A DNA stretch of 64,000 nucleotides from Actinomadura madurae (GCF_900115095.1 NZ_FOVH01000001.1:893725-957724); one strand, 5' to 3'; counted from the first letter of the stretch, positions 10,259 to 19,901 are shown. Program-made: numbers and translations. The notes: generated by a model not told the origin, from the sequence alone.

Positions 10259-10939
10259 CTACCGGCCCGCCGAGCAGTGGGCCGCGGCGATCCTGCGCGC
10301 CGAGCGCCGCAGGGCGCGCACGGTGTCGCCATGGTCGGAACGTGAACGGCGCACCTGGTGCGTGGGAACGTCCAGCGGGCCGAGCGACAGGTCGCCGCCG
10401 CCCGGGGACTGGCGGCCGAGGGCGATCGTGGCCGCGTCCCTGCCGTCCTCGATGAGCGTGCTGTGGAACACACCCGCGGGCAATGTGTAGGACTCGCCCG
10501 TCCGGTGCGTGCTGGACGGGCCCGGCGAGCAGCGGACGGCGCGTCCGGTCGCCGTCAGCTCGTCGACGCCGTCCCGGCTGACGACCTCGAAGATCTGCTG
10601 CTCGGCACCGCCGGAGGCGTCGTCGATGTCCATCCGCACATTACGTACCGTCCCGTAAAGGACGAAACTGACAAGGTCCCAGCTGTGGCAGTGCACCGGC
10701 GACGTGGTGGACGGGGCGGGCCGCACCTCCGGCGTCCAGATGTGCAGGCACACGCCGAGGTCGCCGCTGCGCTCCACGGGGAGGCACAGGAAGCCGAGCG
10801 GGTGCCGCACGGCCGGGGCGGGCGAGCCCTCCGCCGCGGCGCCGTCCAGGATCTCGCCGAGGACGCCCTCCGCCCACGCGGGCAGCGTCCGCGCCGCGGT
10901 CCCGGCGCGGATCTGCTCCCGGATCTCCTCGTACCTCAC
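10259..10939 (-). CDS. Cupin-fold protein, function unknown
   Basis: A 226-residue protein with a cupin-like core. The region HCHSWDLVSFVLYG (83-96) supplies two metal-binding histidines followed by the typical G-turn, and YTLPAGVFHS (151-160) supplies the later His. This resembles cysteine-dioxygenase-type cupins without matching one I can name. It lies between a two-TM protein (21 bp upstream) and the monophosphatase-like gene (26 bp downstream). A small-molecule dioxygenase, isomerase or sensor are all possible. Confidence 0.5.
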   Translation of the reverse strand: MRYEEIREQIRAGTAARTLPAWAEGVLGEILDGAAAEGSPAPAVRHPLGFLCLPVERSGDLGVCLHIWTPEVRPAPSTTSPVHCHSWDLVSFVLYGTVRNVRMDIDDASGGAEQQIFEVVSRDGVDELTATGRAVRCSPGPSSTHRTGESYTLPAGVFHSTLIEDGRDAATIALGRQSPGGGDLSLGPLDVPTHQVRRSRSDHGDTVRALRRSARRIAAAHCSAGR

Positions 10940-10960
10940 GGCGGCGGCCTCATCCGGTCA

Positions 10961-11974
10961 TCACTCGTACGGGTCCTTGGCGCGCAGCGCCTTGCGGATG
11001 ATCTCGATGACGTCGCGGTCGGTGTAGGACGGCGCGAGGTCGATTCCGATCACCTCGAAGAGCTTGCGGGCCTCCTCGACCGTGGGCTCGTCGTCCAGCG
11101 GGGCCAGCCGGGCCTGCTCGACCGGGACCCGGCGCGCCTGGTCCAGGCTGGTCTGGAGCTCCGCGCTCACCCAGCTGTAGTAGAACTTGCTGCTGTCGAC
11201 GACCAGCGCCTCGCCGCGCGGGTCGTCGCGGGTGACCACCACGCGGGAGGACGCCAGGTCGTAGCGGAGCGTCGTCATGGTCTGCGCCAGGCCGATGTCG
11301 ATGTCGAGCATCGCGAACCGCTGCTTGTGCCAGCACGCGGCGAGGAGCGTGGCGTACGCCTCCTTGCGCGTGCGCTCCAGCGTCCACGGCTCGCCGGTCG
11401 CGTCCGGGCCGTCCGACACCGACCGGCGGTGCCGCGCGTACGCCTCGCACACCTCCACGTTCGTCGGGTCGAGGATCTCCAGGCGGAACAGCAGGGTCCG
11501 CCGCTCCCGCCGGGCCGCGCTCACGCACTCGGGCAGCGTCCGCGCGCGGATGTAGGTCCCCGTCCCGCCCTTGAAGAACCAGCGGTCGGTGTCGCGGCGG
11601 GCCTCCGCCAGCACCTGCGCCACCTGGGCCCCGCTGATGACCCGCACGACCGCCGTCTCGTCCAGCGCGCGCTTGGTGTCGGACAGGACGCCCTCGAACG
11701 TCTCGATGTGGGCGAGTTTGCCGCTCAGGTCGTCGAGCGTGGCCGAGGACGCGCGCAGCGTGTCGCGGACCTCCGCCTCGACCGGGATCCGCCGCCCGCG
11801 GTCGCGCAGCACCGACGTCGCCAGCAGGCCGATCACGGCGAGGATCCCGCTGTTGGTGATCTCGTCCTCGTTCGGCAGGTTCACCCCGAGCCCGAGGATC
11901 GCGACGATCACGGCCAGCACGAGCGCGATCACCGCGTCGGCGTTCTTCCCGAACCAGTCGGTGAATCGGGTCAT
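10961..11974 (-). CDS. Membrane-anchored protein of unknown function
   Basis: A 337-residue protein. Two hydrophobic helices lie at about 13-31 and 43-56, so the N terminus is a hairpin anchor with a 280-residue cytoplasmic part. The stretch from about 110 to 180 (VSGAQVAQVLAEARR, then WFFKGGTGTYIR, then LEILDP) has the strand-helix rhythm of phospholipase-D-like domains but no HxK pair, so this is only a resemblance. It is the first gene of an operon with the cupin and the monophosphatase-like enzyme. An effector or sensor that feeds on a nucleotide-like ligand would fit the neighbours, but this is speculation. Confidence 0.55.
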   Translation of the reverse strand: MTRFTDWFGKNADAVIALVLAVIVAILGLGVNLPNEDEITNSGILAVIGLLATSVLRDRGRRIPVEAEVRDTLRASSATLDDLSGKLAHIETFEGVLSDTKRALDETAVVRVISGAQVAQVLAEARRDTDRWFFKGGTGTYIRARTLPECVSAARRERRTLLFRLEILDPTNVEVCEAYARHRRSVSDGPDATGEPWTLERTRKEAYATLLAACWHKQRFAMLDIDIGLAQTMTTLRYDLASSRVVVTRDDPRGEALVVDSSKFYYSWVSAELQTSLDQARRVPVEQARLAPLDDEPTVEEARKLFEVIGIDLAPSYTDRDVIEIIRKALRAKDPYE

Positions 11975-12095
11975 TGTCGGTGGCTACCCCGTCCCAAATC
12001 GGCGCGTCGTTCATCGTAACGAGGGGTCATGGGCCGGAAAAGCCCTGCAGGTAAGGGGTTCGCTCACATGTGCGACAATCCGCCCCTCCGGTCGC

Positions 12096-12101
12096 TATAG
12101 G
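12096..12101 (+). promoter_or_regulatory. -10 hexamer of the sensor kinase gene
   Basis: TATAGG followed by 9 nt and the ATG at 12111, without a recognisable ribosome binding site, so the transcript would have little or no leader. Confidence 0.35.
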
Positions 12102-12110
12102 CTCGTCGCC

Positions 12111-13262
12111 ATGCACGTGCGGGGCTGGGTGGCGGGGGCATGGCCCACGCGGCGTTCGCGCGCCTTCGACATCGCGCTGGCCCTCACCCTCGCCATTTTC
12201 GACAGCGTCTTCCTGTGGTTCGCGGACCAGATGTTCTGGCTCCCGCCACCGGTCGTGTCGGCCTGCAGCGTCGTCCTCGGGCTGGCCCTGGTGGTGCGGC
12301 GCCTCCACCCCGTGGGCCTCACCGTGTTCATGGTGGTGTTCGGCACCGTCACCGGCGCGGGGGTCTTCGCGGCCTTGGTCATCATGTACTCGCTCGCCGC
12401 CTACACCACGTCCCGCCGGACGGTGGTGGTGCTCGCGGTCGCCGCCTACGTCGCCGGGCTGGCCTTCCCCTCCCCGACGTCGAACACGGAGAGCTTCCTC
12501 GCGCAGTCCATCTTCGGCATCGCGTTCGTGGCCGTCCCCGTCCTGCTCGGCCTCTACATGGGCGCGCGGAAGCAGCTGATCGCATCGCTTCAGGAGCGCA
12601 CGGCACGGCTCGAACGGGAACAGCACCTGCTCGCGGAGCGCGCGCGGGGCGAGGAGCGCACCCGCATCGCCCGGGAGATGCACGACGTCGTCGCCAACCG
12701 GATCAGCGTCATGGTCGTCCACGCGGGCGCGCTCAAGGCGATCGCCGTCCGCGACCCCGCCCGCGCCGCCGAGACGGCCTCCGTCATCGGCGACATGGGG
12801 CGCCAGGCGCTGGAGGAGCTGCGCCACGTCATCGGCGTGCTCAGGCAGGGGGAGAACGCCCTCCCGCAGGAGGCCGTGACCCTCGCCCACGTCCGCGAGC
12901 TGGTCGACCAGTCCGGCGCCGCCGGGCTCCGCGTCGACCTGGTGATCCGCGGCGACGAGCGCCCGATGCCCGTCGCCGTCGGGCGGACGGTCTACCGCCT
13001 CGTCCAGGAGGCACTCACCAACGTGCACAAGCACGCCGGGGCCGCCGACACCCGCGTCGACCTCGGCCTGCTGCCCGAGGCGATCGAGGTGGAGATCGCC
13101 AACGAGCCGTCCACGGCCCGGCCCGAACACCGGCTGCCGAGCGGCGGGAACGGCCTGGTCGGGCTGCGCGAGCGGGTCACCGCCCTCGGCGGCAGCTTCG
13201 ACGCGGGGCCGCGGGAGGGCGGCTACGCCGTCCGCGCCCGGATCCCGCTCCCGGCGTCCTGA
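12111..13262 (+). CDS. NarL-type sensor histidine kinase (orphan)
   Basis: A 383-residue membrane kinase. About five hydrophobic segments occupy residues 17-150, followed by a short coiled-coil linker. The HisKA_3 dimerisation/phosphoacceptor helix holds RIAREMHDVVANRIS with the likely phosphorylated His191. The ATPase domain shows VQEALTNVHKHAG and GNGLVGLRERV. This class normally phosphorylates a LuxR-type response regulator encoded next door; none is present here, so its partner is elsewhere. The ATG at 12111 is preferred to far longer in-frame extensions that would cross the divergent gene. Confidence 0.85.
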   Translation: MHVRGWVAGAWPTRRSRAFDIALALTLAIFDSVFLWFADQMFWLPPPVVSACSVVLGLALVVRRLHPVGLTVFMVVFGTVTGAGVFAALVIMYSLAAYTTSRRTVVVLAVAAYVAGLAFPSPTSNTESFLAQSIFGIAFVAVPVLLGLYMGARKQLIASLQERTARLEREQHLLAERARGEERTRIAREMHDVVANRISVMVVHAGALKAIAVRDPARAAETASVIGDMGRQALEELRHVIGVLRQGENALPQEAVTLAHVRELVDQSGAAGLRVDLVIRGDERPMPVAVGRTVYRLVQEALTNVHKHAGAADTRVDLGLLPEAIEVEIANEPSTARPEHRLPSGGNGLVGLRERVTALGGSFDAGPREGGYAVRARIPLPAS

Positions 13263-13349
13263 GCCGTGCCTGAGCCGCACGGGACGGGAATGTCCCACCC
13301 GCTGCATACAGTGGGGGAGCAGGGAGTACGCCGGACCAGGGAGATGCCG

Positions 13350-15467
13350 ATGCGCCCGATCACGGATCTGCGGCGCCGGGTGGCGCCGTTCGAGGTCGTC
13401 ACCGAGATGACGCCGTCGGGCGACCAGCCGCAGGCGATCGCCGAGCTCACCGCCCGCGTCCAGGGCGGCGAGAAGGACGCCGTGCTGCTCGGCGCCACCG
13501 GCACCGGCAAGACCGCCACGATCGCCTGGCTGGTGGAGAAACTGCAGCGGCCCGTCCTCGTCATGCAGCCGAACAAGACCCTCGCCGCCCAGTTCGCCAA
13601 CGAGCTGCGCGAGATGCTGCCGAACAACGCCGTCGAGTACTTCGTCTCGTACTACGACTACTACCAGCCCGAGGCGTACATCCCGCAGACCGACACCTAC
13701 ATCGAGAAGGACTCCTCGATCAACGACGAGGTCGACCGGCTGCGGCACTCGGCGACCAACTCGCTGCTCACCCGCCGCGACACCGTCGTCGTCGCGTCGG
13801 TGTCCTGCATCTACGGCCTCGGCACGCCGCAGGAGTACGTCGACCGGATGGTCCGCCTGCACGTCGGCCAGGAGATCGACCGCGACGACCTGCTCCGCCA
13901 GCTCGTCGGCATGCAGTACACCCGCAACGACCTCGCCTTCACCCGCGGCACGTTCCGGGTCCGCGGCGACACCATCGAGATCATCCCGCAGTACGAGGAG
14001 CTCGCCGTCCGCATCGAGATGTTCGGCGACGAGATCGAGAAGCTCGCCACCCTGCACCCGCTCACCGGCGAGCTGATCACCGAGGACGACGAGCTGTACG
14101 TCTTCCCCGCCTCCCACTACGTCGCCGGGCCCGAGCGGATGGAGCGGGCCATCCGCGACATCGAGGCCGAGCTGGAGGAGACCCTCGCCGTCATGGAGCG
14201 GCAGGGCAAGATGCTGGAGGCGCAGCGGCTGCGCATGCGCACCGCCTACGACATCGAGATGATGCGCCAGGTCGGCACCTGCTCCGGCATCGAGAACTAC
14301 TCCCGGCACATCGACGGCCGCGGCCCCGGCAGCGCCCCCAACACCCTCCTCGACTACTTCCCGGAGGACTTCCTCCTCGTCATCGACGAGTCCCACCAGA
14401 CCGTCCCGCAGATCGGCGCCATGTACGAGGGCGACGCGTCCCGCAAGCGGATGCTGGTCGAGCACGGGTTCCGGCTGCCGTCCGCCATGGACAACCGGCC
14501 GCTCAAGTGGGAGGAGTTCCTCGACCGGATCGGCCAGACCGTCTACCTGTCGGCGACGCCCGGCCCTTACGAGATGAACCGCGTCCAGGGCGACGTCGTC
14601 GAGCAGGTCATCCGCCCCACCGGCCTCATCGACCCCGAGATCGTCGTCAAGCCCACCAAGGGCCAGATCGACGACCTGATCCACGAGATCCGCGAGCGCA
14701 CCGAGCGCGACGAGCGCGTCCTCGTCACCACGCTCACCAAGAAGATGGCCGAGGACCTCACCGACTACCTCCTGGAACTCGGCATCCAGGTCCGCTACCT
14801 GCACAGCGAGGTCGACACGCTGCGCCGCATCGAGCTGCTCCGCGAGCTGCGCGCCGGCGAGTTCGACGTCCTCGTCGGCATCAACCTGCTGCGCGAGGGC
14901 CTCGACCTGCCCGAGGTCTCCCTCGTCGCGATCCTGGACGCCGACAAGGAGGGGTTCCTGCGCTCCGAGACGTCCCTCATCCAGACGATCGGCCGCGCGG
15001 CCCGCAACGTGTCCGGCCAGGTGCACATGTACGCCGACACGGTCACGCCGTCCATGGAACGGGCGATCGACGAGACGAACCGGCGCCGCGCCAAGCAGCG
15101 TGCCTACAACGAGGAGCACGGCATCGAGCCGCAGGCCCTCCGCAAGCGCATCGCCGACATCCTCGACTCCCTGGCCCGCGAGGACGCCGACACCGAGACC
15201 CTCATCGGCGGCGCCGGGCGCCAGCAGTCCCGCGGCAAGGCCCCCGTCCCGGGCCTCGCGTCCCGCACCAAGGAGGTCGGCCGGCACGCCGCCGACCTCG
15301 TCGGAGAGCGGCCCCGCGAGGAGCTGGAGGCCCTGATCGAGCAGATGACCGACCAGATGCACCAGGCCGCCACCGACCTGCAGTTCGAGCTGGCGGCCCG
15401 CCTCCGCGACGAGATCAAGGAGCTCAAGCGGGAGCTGCGCGACATGAAGGAGGCCGGCGTCAGGTGA
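13350..15467 (+). CDS. uvrB: Excinuclease ABC subunit B
   Basis: A 705-residue DNA-repair helicase-like ATPase that receives damaged DNA from UvrA and presents it to UvrC. Walker A GATGTGKT lies at 48-55, the beta-hairpin region [10 protein letters not shown] follows, the DESHQT box and the helicase motif TIGRAARN are present, and the C-terminal UVR domain (about 670-703) binds UvrC. A frame extends upstream to a GTG at 13266, but AGGGAG at 13338-13343 sits 6 nt before the ATG at 13350 and the family begins with MRPITDL, so this start is chosen. TACAGT at 13306-13311 is a possible -10. The 3' end overlaps the convergent GNAT gene by 8 bp. Confidence 0.97.
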   Translation: MRPITDLRRRVAPFEVVTEMTPSGDQPQAIAELTARVQGGEKDAVLLGATGTGKTATIAWLVEKLQRPVLVMQPNKTLAAQFANELREMLPNNAVEYFVSYYDYYQPEAYIPQTDTYIEKDSSINDEVDRLRHSATNSLLTRRDTVVVASVSCIYGLGTPQEYVDRMVRLHVGQEIDRDDLLRQLVGMQYTRNDLAFTRGTFRVRGDTIEIIPQYEELAVRIEMFGDEIEKLATLHPLTGELITEDDELYVFPASHYVAGPERMERAIRDIEAELEETLAVMERQGKMLEAQRLRMRTAYDIEMMRQVGTCSGIENYSRHIDGRGPGSAPNTLLDYFPEDFLLVIDESHQTVPQIGAMYEGDASRKRMLVEHGFRLPSAMDNRPLKWEEFLDRIGQTVYLSATPGPYEMNRVQGDVVEQVIRPTGLIDPEIVVKPTKGQIDDLIHEIRERTERDERVLVTTLTKKMAEDLTDYLLELGIQVRYLHSEVDTLRRIELLRELRAGEFDVLVGINLLREGLDLPEVSLVAILDADKEGFLRSETSLIQTIGRAARNVSGQVHMYADTVTPSMERAIDETNRRRAKQRAYNEEHGIEPQALRKRIADILDSLAREDADTETLIGGAGRQQSRGKAPVPGLASRTKEVGRHAADLVGERPREELEALIEQMTDQMHQAATDLQFELAARLRDEIKELKRELRDMKEAGVR

Positions 15468-16296
15468 ACGCCAGCACCACCCGGTCCTCCACCGGCCGGT
15501 AGCCGAGCCGCCGGTAGACGCCGTTGCTCGTCGGGTTCCCGAGGTCGGTGAACAGCACGACGTCGGCGGCGCCGGCGTCCTGCGCGTCCCGGGTCGCCGC
15601 CGCGGTGACCGCGGCGCCGTAGCCGCGGCGGCGGTGCCCGGCCGGCGTGTACACGGGCGCCACCCGCGCCATCCCGCCGACGGCGGGGGTCCGCCCGGCC
15701 ATCGCCACCGGGCGGCCGCCGGCCTCCCACAGCAGGACGCCGCCCGCGCGGAGCCGCCCGTCGACCATCGCCGTGTTCACCTCGCCGTGCTCGCCGACGT
15801 CCCGGTGGAACGCCGCGAACCAGTCCAGCACCAGGCCCCGGTCGGCGTCCCCCGCGACGCGCGCGGCGCCGTCCGGTGCCGGGTCGGGCGCCTCCAGCTT
15901 CCCCAGCCGGTAGAGGCGCTGCCGCATCACCACCCGTGACGCCGCCCCCGTCCGGGCGGTCCACGCCCCCGCGAACGCCTCGGCGGCGCGGGGCGCCCCG
16001 TTGGCCCCCCGCACGGTCGCGCCCCGCGCGGCGAGCGCGTCCGCGAGGTCCCGCGCGGCGCCGTCCGGCATCGCGCTCAGCATCGGCGGGTTCGCGCCGG
16101 CCCACAGGACGGCGGCCGCGACCCGCCCGTCCCGCGGCCACCATCCGAACAGCGCGCCCTCGTAGAGGCCGGGTCCCTGCTTCCGCATCGCCTCGATCAC
16201 GGTGAGCGCGACGGTGTTGCGGACGGGGTCGGCCCGCAGGAAGCCGCCCGCCCGCGCGCGGAACTCTTCGAGATCACTGGTCAGCGTCCAGGCCAT
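15460..16296 (-). CDS. GNAT family N-acetyltransferase
   Basis: A 278-residue protein with a GNAT domain in its C-terminal half: [19 protein letters not shown] carries the acetyl-CoA loop (R-R-G-Y-G), and NGVYRRLGY is the closing motif. The N-terminal half is a poorly conserved pseudo-GNAT lobe, so it belongs to the two-lobed FR47-like group. Substrate unknown. It converges with uvrB and is followed upstream by an unrelated membrane protein gene on the same strand. Confidence 0.8.
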   Translation of the reverse strand: MAWTLTSDLEEFRARAGGFLRADPVRNTVALTVIEAMRKQGPGLYEGALFGWWPRDGRVAAAVLWAGANPPMLSAMPDGAARDLADALAARGATVRGANGAPRAAEAFAGAWTARTGAASRVVMRQRLYRLGKLEAPDPAPDGAARVAGDADRGLVLDWFAAFHRDVGEHGEVNTAMVDGRLRAGGVLLWEAGGRPVAMAGRTPAVGGMARVAPVYTPAGHRRRGYGAAVTAAATRDAQDAGAADVVLFTDLGNPTSNGVYRRLGYRPVEDRVVLAFT

Positions 16297-16365
16297 GCCC
16301 CAGCATCACCGCGGTCCGCCCGGCACCGCATCCGCTTTTCCGGCGGGCGCGGCGTCCTGTCCCGG

Positions 16366-16938
16366 TCACGACCGCGCCCTCCTCCGCCGGAGGTAGAAGG
16401 CGGCGGTGGCGACGGCGAGCAGCGGGCCCCACGCCAGGAGCGGCCCGTAGGACACGATGAACAGGCCGAGCCGCCACCCTTCTATGTACACCGTGCTCCC
16501 GTCCGGCGCGGTGAAGGTGTCGAACCCGGGCACGCGCGAGGAGGTGAGGAGGATCAGGAGCAGCGCGCCGATGCCCGCGGGCAGGACGGCCGCCGTGGTC
16601 GGCACCCGGCGGCCGCCGACGAGGGGCATCCAGGACGGGAACACCTCGCCCCACCGGCTCACCAGTCCCACCGCCAGGAAGGCGAGGAACTCGCTGACGA
16701 TGCTCAGCAGGATCGTGTACGACCACATCGGCACCCAGCCGGGCACGTCGCCGTGCGTGTCGCCGTCGCTCGGCATGAGCGGGCCGATCGGCGCGCCGAA
16801 GCCCAGCGCGATCCGCCAAATGCAGGACGGCAGCACGACCAGGCTGGCGCCGTAGGCGGCCCACACCGCCCACCGCGGCGCACCGTCGACGGTCCTTCCG
16901 TGCACGCGCCGGACGAGCGACACAGCGTTCCCTGCCAT
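16366..16938 (-). CDS. Four-TM integral membrane protein, unknown
   Basis: A 190-residue protein with hydrophobic segments at about 23-42, 72-93, 112-132 and 152-178 and a basic C terminus (RRRRARS). The loop between the first two segments is acidic (PSDGDTHGDVPGW). I do not recognise a functional family. The gene stands alone, 69 bp from the GNAT gene, and faces the ADP-ribosylglycohydrolase gene across a 223-bp gap. Confidence 0.65.
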   Translation of the reverse strand: MAGNAVSLVRRVHGRTVDGAPRWAVWAAYGASLVVLPSCIWRIALGFGAPIGPLMPSDGDTHGDVPGWVPMWSYTILLSIVSEFLAFLAVGLVSRWGEVFPSWMPLVGGRRVPTTAAVLPAGIGALLLILLTSSRVPGFDTFTAPDGSTVYIEGWRLGLFIVSYGPLLAWGPLLAVATAAFYLRRRRARS

Positions 16939-17147
16939 TGATCAGGCCCTTCTCGTCCTCGGGGATCGTTCAGAGCAAGTGAACGACCACCCGCAAGACC
17001 GAGACCTCCCTCCCACGGGTGATCCAACTCCCCACCCAGACGGAAACCCCACCCCGCTACCGCACGAGGTCCACCGCGCCACGGAGATCGTGATCATCGA
17101 AGGGCCGGCGTCGATGGCGGAGGCGGCCGCGGTGCGGGCGGTGTCGT

Positions 17148-17153
17148 TACCGT
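17148..17153 (+). promoter_or_regulatory. -10 hexamer before the ADP-ribosylglycohydrolase homologue
   Basis: TACCGT followed by 8 nt and ATG at 17162. It supports that start over in-frame codons 180 bp upstream, where the translation looks non-coding. Confidence 0.35.
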
Positions 17154-17161
17154 GTTCGGTT

Positions 17162-18274
17162 ATGGCGGAGACGATGGGTGATCGGATGCGCGGGTGCCTG
17201 TTCGGCGGGGCGGTCGGCGAGGCGCTGGGCCGGCCCGTGGAGGGCATGTCGCTGGAGGCGATCCGGGAGGCGTACGGGCCCGGCGGCGTGACCGGGTACA
17301 CGGGGCGGCCCGAGATCGGGGAGGCCACGCAGCTCTGCCTGCTCACCGCGCAGGCGGGCCTCCAGGCGTCCATCCGGGCCCGCTCCAGGGGGATCGGCGG
17401 CGCGTACTTCGGCCTGGTGCAGTCCAACTACCTCTCGTGGATGAGGGTCCAGGGCGAGCGGTTCCCGGCGGGTGACCTGCACGCCACCGGGCCGGCGCTG
17501 CACGCCCCGGCCGTCATGGCCCGCCGGGGCGTCAGCCGCACCACCCGGGCCGCGCTCCTCGCGGCGGGGGAGCGCGGCAAGCCGGGATGGCCGCTCGGCA
17601 CGGTGGACGAGCCCGTCAACGACTCGAAGGGCTGCGCGGGGACGGTCCGCGCGGCACCGGCCGGATTCGGCCACCCGGATCCCGAGGCCGTCTTCGCGCG
17701 CGGCCAGGGCACGGCGGCCCTCACCCACGGCCACCCGTCAGGCCGCCTCCCGGCCGGGGCGCTCGCCGTGGCGGTGTCGGCGCTCGTTCACGGCGCCGCG
17801 CTCGCCGACGCCGTGCGGCAGGCGATGGCGGAGCTGCGCAAGCACCCGGGCCACGAGGAGACGGCCGCCGCGCTCGACCGGGCCGTCGAGCTCGCGGGGA
17901 GCGGCCGGCCCTCCCCCGAGCGGGTGGAGAGCCTGGGACGCGGCTTCACCGGCCCCGAGGCGCTCGCCATCGCCGTCCACGCCGCGCTCGCCGCGGAGGC
18001 GGGGGGAGGGTACCCGCTGGAGATCGTCCCGCGCGGGCTGCTGCTCGCCGTCAACCACTCCGGCGACAGCGACTCGACCGGCGCCCTCTGCGGCCACCTG
18101 CTCGGGGCGCGGTACGGCGCGCGGGCCGTCCCCGAGCACTGGCGCGACACGGTCGAGGCCGGCGCCGCCATCATCGAGCTCGCCCACGGCAGCGAGGTCG
18201 AGTTCGGCCCCAACCCGCCGGGCGACGCCTACGGCGAGCCCCCGCTGGAGTGGCATATGCGCTTCTACGCCTGA
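17162..18274 (+). CDS. ADP-ribosylglycohydrolase homologue with altered metal motif
   Basis: A 370-residue alpha-helical protein of the DraG/ARH family, which removes ADP-ribose from proteins or other targets with a two-Mg centre. The N-terminal GCLFGGAVGEALG matches the usual GxxxGDALG with Glu20 in place of Asp. The next motif, normally T-D-D-T, reads G53-E54-A55-T56 followed by QL. The C-terminal NHSGDSDSTGALCG (GDSDS from 301) is intact. Half of the metal ligands are therefore changed, and activity is doubtful. Alternatives are a ligand-binding pseudoenzyme or a hydrolase with one metal. The frame is open further upstream, but the family start and a -10 hexamer favour 17162. Confidence 0.75.
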   Translation: MAETMGDRMRGCLFGGAVGEALGRPVEGMSLEAIREAYGPGGVTGYTGRPEIGEATQLCLLTAQAGLQASIRARSRGIGGAYFGLVQSNYLSWMRVQGERFPAGDLHATGPALHAPAVMARRGVSRTTRAALLAAGERGKPGWPLGTVDEPVNDSKGCAGTVRAAPAGFGHPDPEAVFARGQGTAALTHGHPSGRLPAGALAVAVSALVHGAALADAVRQAMAELRKHPGHEETAAALDRAVELAGSGRPSPERVESLGRGFTGPEALAIAVHAALAAEAGGGYPLEIVPRGLLLAVNHSGDSDSTGALCGHLLGARYGARAVPEHWRDTVEAGAAIIELAHGSEVEFGPNPPGDAYGEPPLEWHMRFYA

Positions 18275-18286
18275 CCGGCGCGGCCC

Positions 18287-18292
18287 TACGAT
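18287..18292 (+). promoter_or_regulatory. -10 hexamer of a leaderless GNAT gene
   Basis: TACGAT, 6 nt, ATG at 18299. There is no Shine-Dalgarno sequence in the 24-bp gap after the preceding stop codon. Confidence 0.4.
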
Positions 18293-18298
18293 CGCGGA

Positions 18299-18796
18299 AT
18301 GGACTACACGGTGCGTTTGGCCGGGCCCGCGGATCTGCCGGGGCTGGGGGCGATCGAGAACTCGGGCGACCCCATGTTCCACGAGATCGGGATCGTCTTC
18401 CCGCCCGGCCCGCCCGTGGTCGAGCACATGATCGCCAAGGGCGCCGAGATCGTGGTGGCGGGCGATCCGCCGGTCGGGTTCGCGGCCGTCGAGGAGGTCG
18501 ACGGGGCCGTCCACCTGGAGCAGATCTCGGTGCGCGCCGACCTGGTGGGGCGGGGGATCGGCGCCCGGCTGCTGGACGAGGTGAAGGCGCGGGCCGCCGC
18601 CGCGGGGTCGCCCGGGGTCAGCCTGCTGACGTTCCGGGACGTCGCGTGGAACGGCCCCTGGTACGCCCGGCACGGGTTCGCCGAGCTGCCCCCGGAGCGC
18701 TGGGGGCCGGGTCTCAGGGCCCACTGGGAGGCCGAGATCGAGGCCGGCCTGCACGAACTCGGCCCGCGCCTCGTCATGTGGGCGCCACTGGAGTAG
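18299..18796 (+). CDS. GNAT family N-acetyltransferase
   Basis: A 165-residue single-domain acetyltransferase. VHLEQISVRADLVGRGIG followed by ARLLDEV is the beta4 strand and acetyl-CoA loop, and WYARHGFAEL is the C-terminal core. The start codon is right behind a -10-like hexamer, so it is probably transcribed apart from the preceding gene. Substrate unknown; a -10 for the next gene lies directly behind its stop codon. Confidence 0.85.
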   Translation: MDYTVRLAGPADLPGLGAIENSGDPMFHEIGIVFPPGPPVVEHMIAKGAEIVVAGDPPVGFAAVEEVDGAVHLEQISVRADLVGRGIGARLLDEVKARAAAAGSPGVSLLTFRDVAWNGPWYARHGFAELPPERWGPGLRAHWEAEIEAGLHELGPRLVMWAPLE

Positions 18797-18799
18797 ATC

Positions 18800-18805
18800 T
18801 ACAAT
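18800..18805 (+). promoter_or_regulatory. Putative -10 TACAAT for the SGNH hydrolase gene
   Basis: TACAAT lies 4 bp after the stop codon of the GNAT gene in a short AT-rich patch. A transcript would begin near 18812 and carry a leader of about 55 nt with GAAGGAG just before the ATG at 18867. Confidence 0.4.
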
Positions 18806-18866
18806 GTAAAGGCGGGAACCCGGGGCGGCTCACGGACGTCTGGACCTTGGGACGCGAAGGAGAACG

Positions 18867-19901
18867 ATGATCAGCCCGGTCGCGTGGGTGCGGGGCCGTC
18901 TCGGCGAGCGGAGGGCCGCGCTCGCCCTGCTGGTGGTGCTGCTGGCCCTGGCCGTCGTCCCGCTGGTCCTGCTGCCGGCGGCGCGGTGCGAGGTCTTCGG
19001 GAGCGGGTGCCGGACGCCGGCGCCGGAGGCGCGGGCCGACCCGGTGGCGACCACGAGGGCGCCGACTCCGCTGGAGGTGGCGACGCGCGGCTCCTACGTC
19101 GCGCTCGGCGACTCCTACTCGGCGGGCGTCGGCGCGGAGGCGACGGTGGCCGACCAGAACCCGCTCGACCGCTGCCACCGGACGTCCAAGGCGTACTACC
19201 ACGAGGTCTCGAAGGCGTTCCGCTTCGCGAAGGGCAGTGCGTTCTGGGCGTGCTCCGGCGCCAGGACCGGCGACGTGCTGAAGGGGCGGGGCGGTGAGCC
19301 CCCGCAGATCGGCCGCATCGGCGCCGACACGAGCCTGGTGACGATCAGCATCGGCGGCAACGACGTCGGGTTCTCCAGGGTGCTGGCGGGCTGCGTGGTG
19401 CGGCTGCCGTGGAGCAAGGGCTGCACCGCGCAGGGCGAGGAGATCGCCGGGCGGATGGCCGAGCTCCGCCGGAGCCTGCCCGACCTGATCGCGAAGATCA
19501 CCGAGCGGGCGCCCCGGGCGCGGGTGGTCGTGATGGGGTACCCGAAGGCGTTCTCCGAGGTCAGCGGCGCGGACGGGGACAACATCACGGTGTCGGACCA
19601 GCGCTGGCTGAACGCGCGCACCTACGACCTGGACCGGCTGATCCGGCAGTCGGTGGCGGAGGCGGACGCGCGGAAGGTCTCCGGGCGGCGCCCCGGCAGC
19701 GTGGAGTTCGTGGACGCCTACAGCGCGTTCGCAGGCCACGAGGTGGGCAGCAAGGACGCCTACATGAACGGCCTGACGCTGAACCTGGCGGCGCTGGAGG
19801 CGGAGCCGCGCAGCTACCATCCGACGGTCGCGGGCCAGCGGGCGCTCGCCCGGCTCTTCGTCGACCAGATCAAGAAGGGCCCCGGCCGGCCGCTCTCCTA
19901 G
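18867..19901 (+). CDS. Secreted or membrane-anchored SGNH/GDSL hydrolase
   Basis: A 344-residue esterase/lipase-like protein. Residues about 18-36 form a single hydrophobic helix after a basic start (signal peptide or anchor). The catalytic domain has block I YVALGDSYSAGVG with the serine nucleophile, block III SIGGNDVGFS with the oxyanion Asn, and block V YHPTVAGQ with the catalytic His. Extra cysteines (for example DRCHRTS and AFWACSGA) suggest disulfides as in the Streptomyces secreted lipases of this group. A strong ribosome binding site GAAGGAG precedes the ATG. The stop overlaps the convergent TetR gene by 4 bp. Confidence 0.9.
   Translation: MISPVAWVRGRLGERRAALALLVVLLALAVVPLVLLPAARCEVFGSGCRTPAPEARADPVATTRAPTPLEVATRGSYVALGDSYSAGVGAEATVADQNPLDRCHRTSKAYYHEVSKAFRFAKGSAFWACSGARTGDVLKGRGGEPPQIGRIGADTSLVTISIGGNDVGFSRVLAGCVVRLPWSKGCTAQGEEIAGRMAELRRSLPDLIAKITERAPRARVVVMGYPKAFSEVSGADGDNITVSDQRWLNARTYDLDRLIRQSVAEADARKVSGRRPGSVEFVDAYSAFAGHEVGSKDAYMNGLTLNLAALEAEPRSYHPTVAGQRALARLFVDQIKKGPGRPLS

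Noticed and set aside
10961..11974. Firm call as phospholipase D-like effector
   Set aside because: The strand-helix rhythm is suggestive, but the HxK(x)4D catalytic motif is missing, so it stays an unknown membrane protein.
12027..15362. Long minus-strand frame antisense to the kinase and uvrB
   Set aside because: uvrB is unmistakable on the plus strand; the antisense translation is repetitive Val/Gly/Asp-rich shadow.
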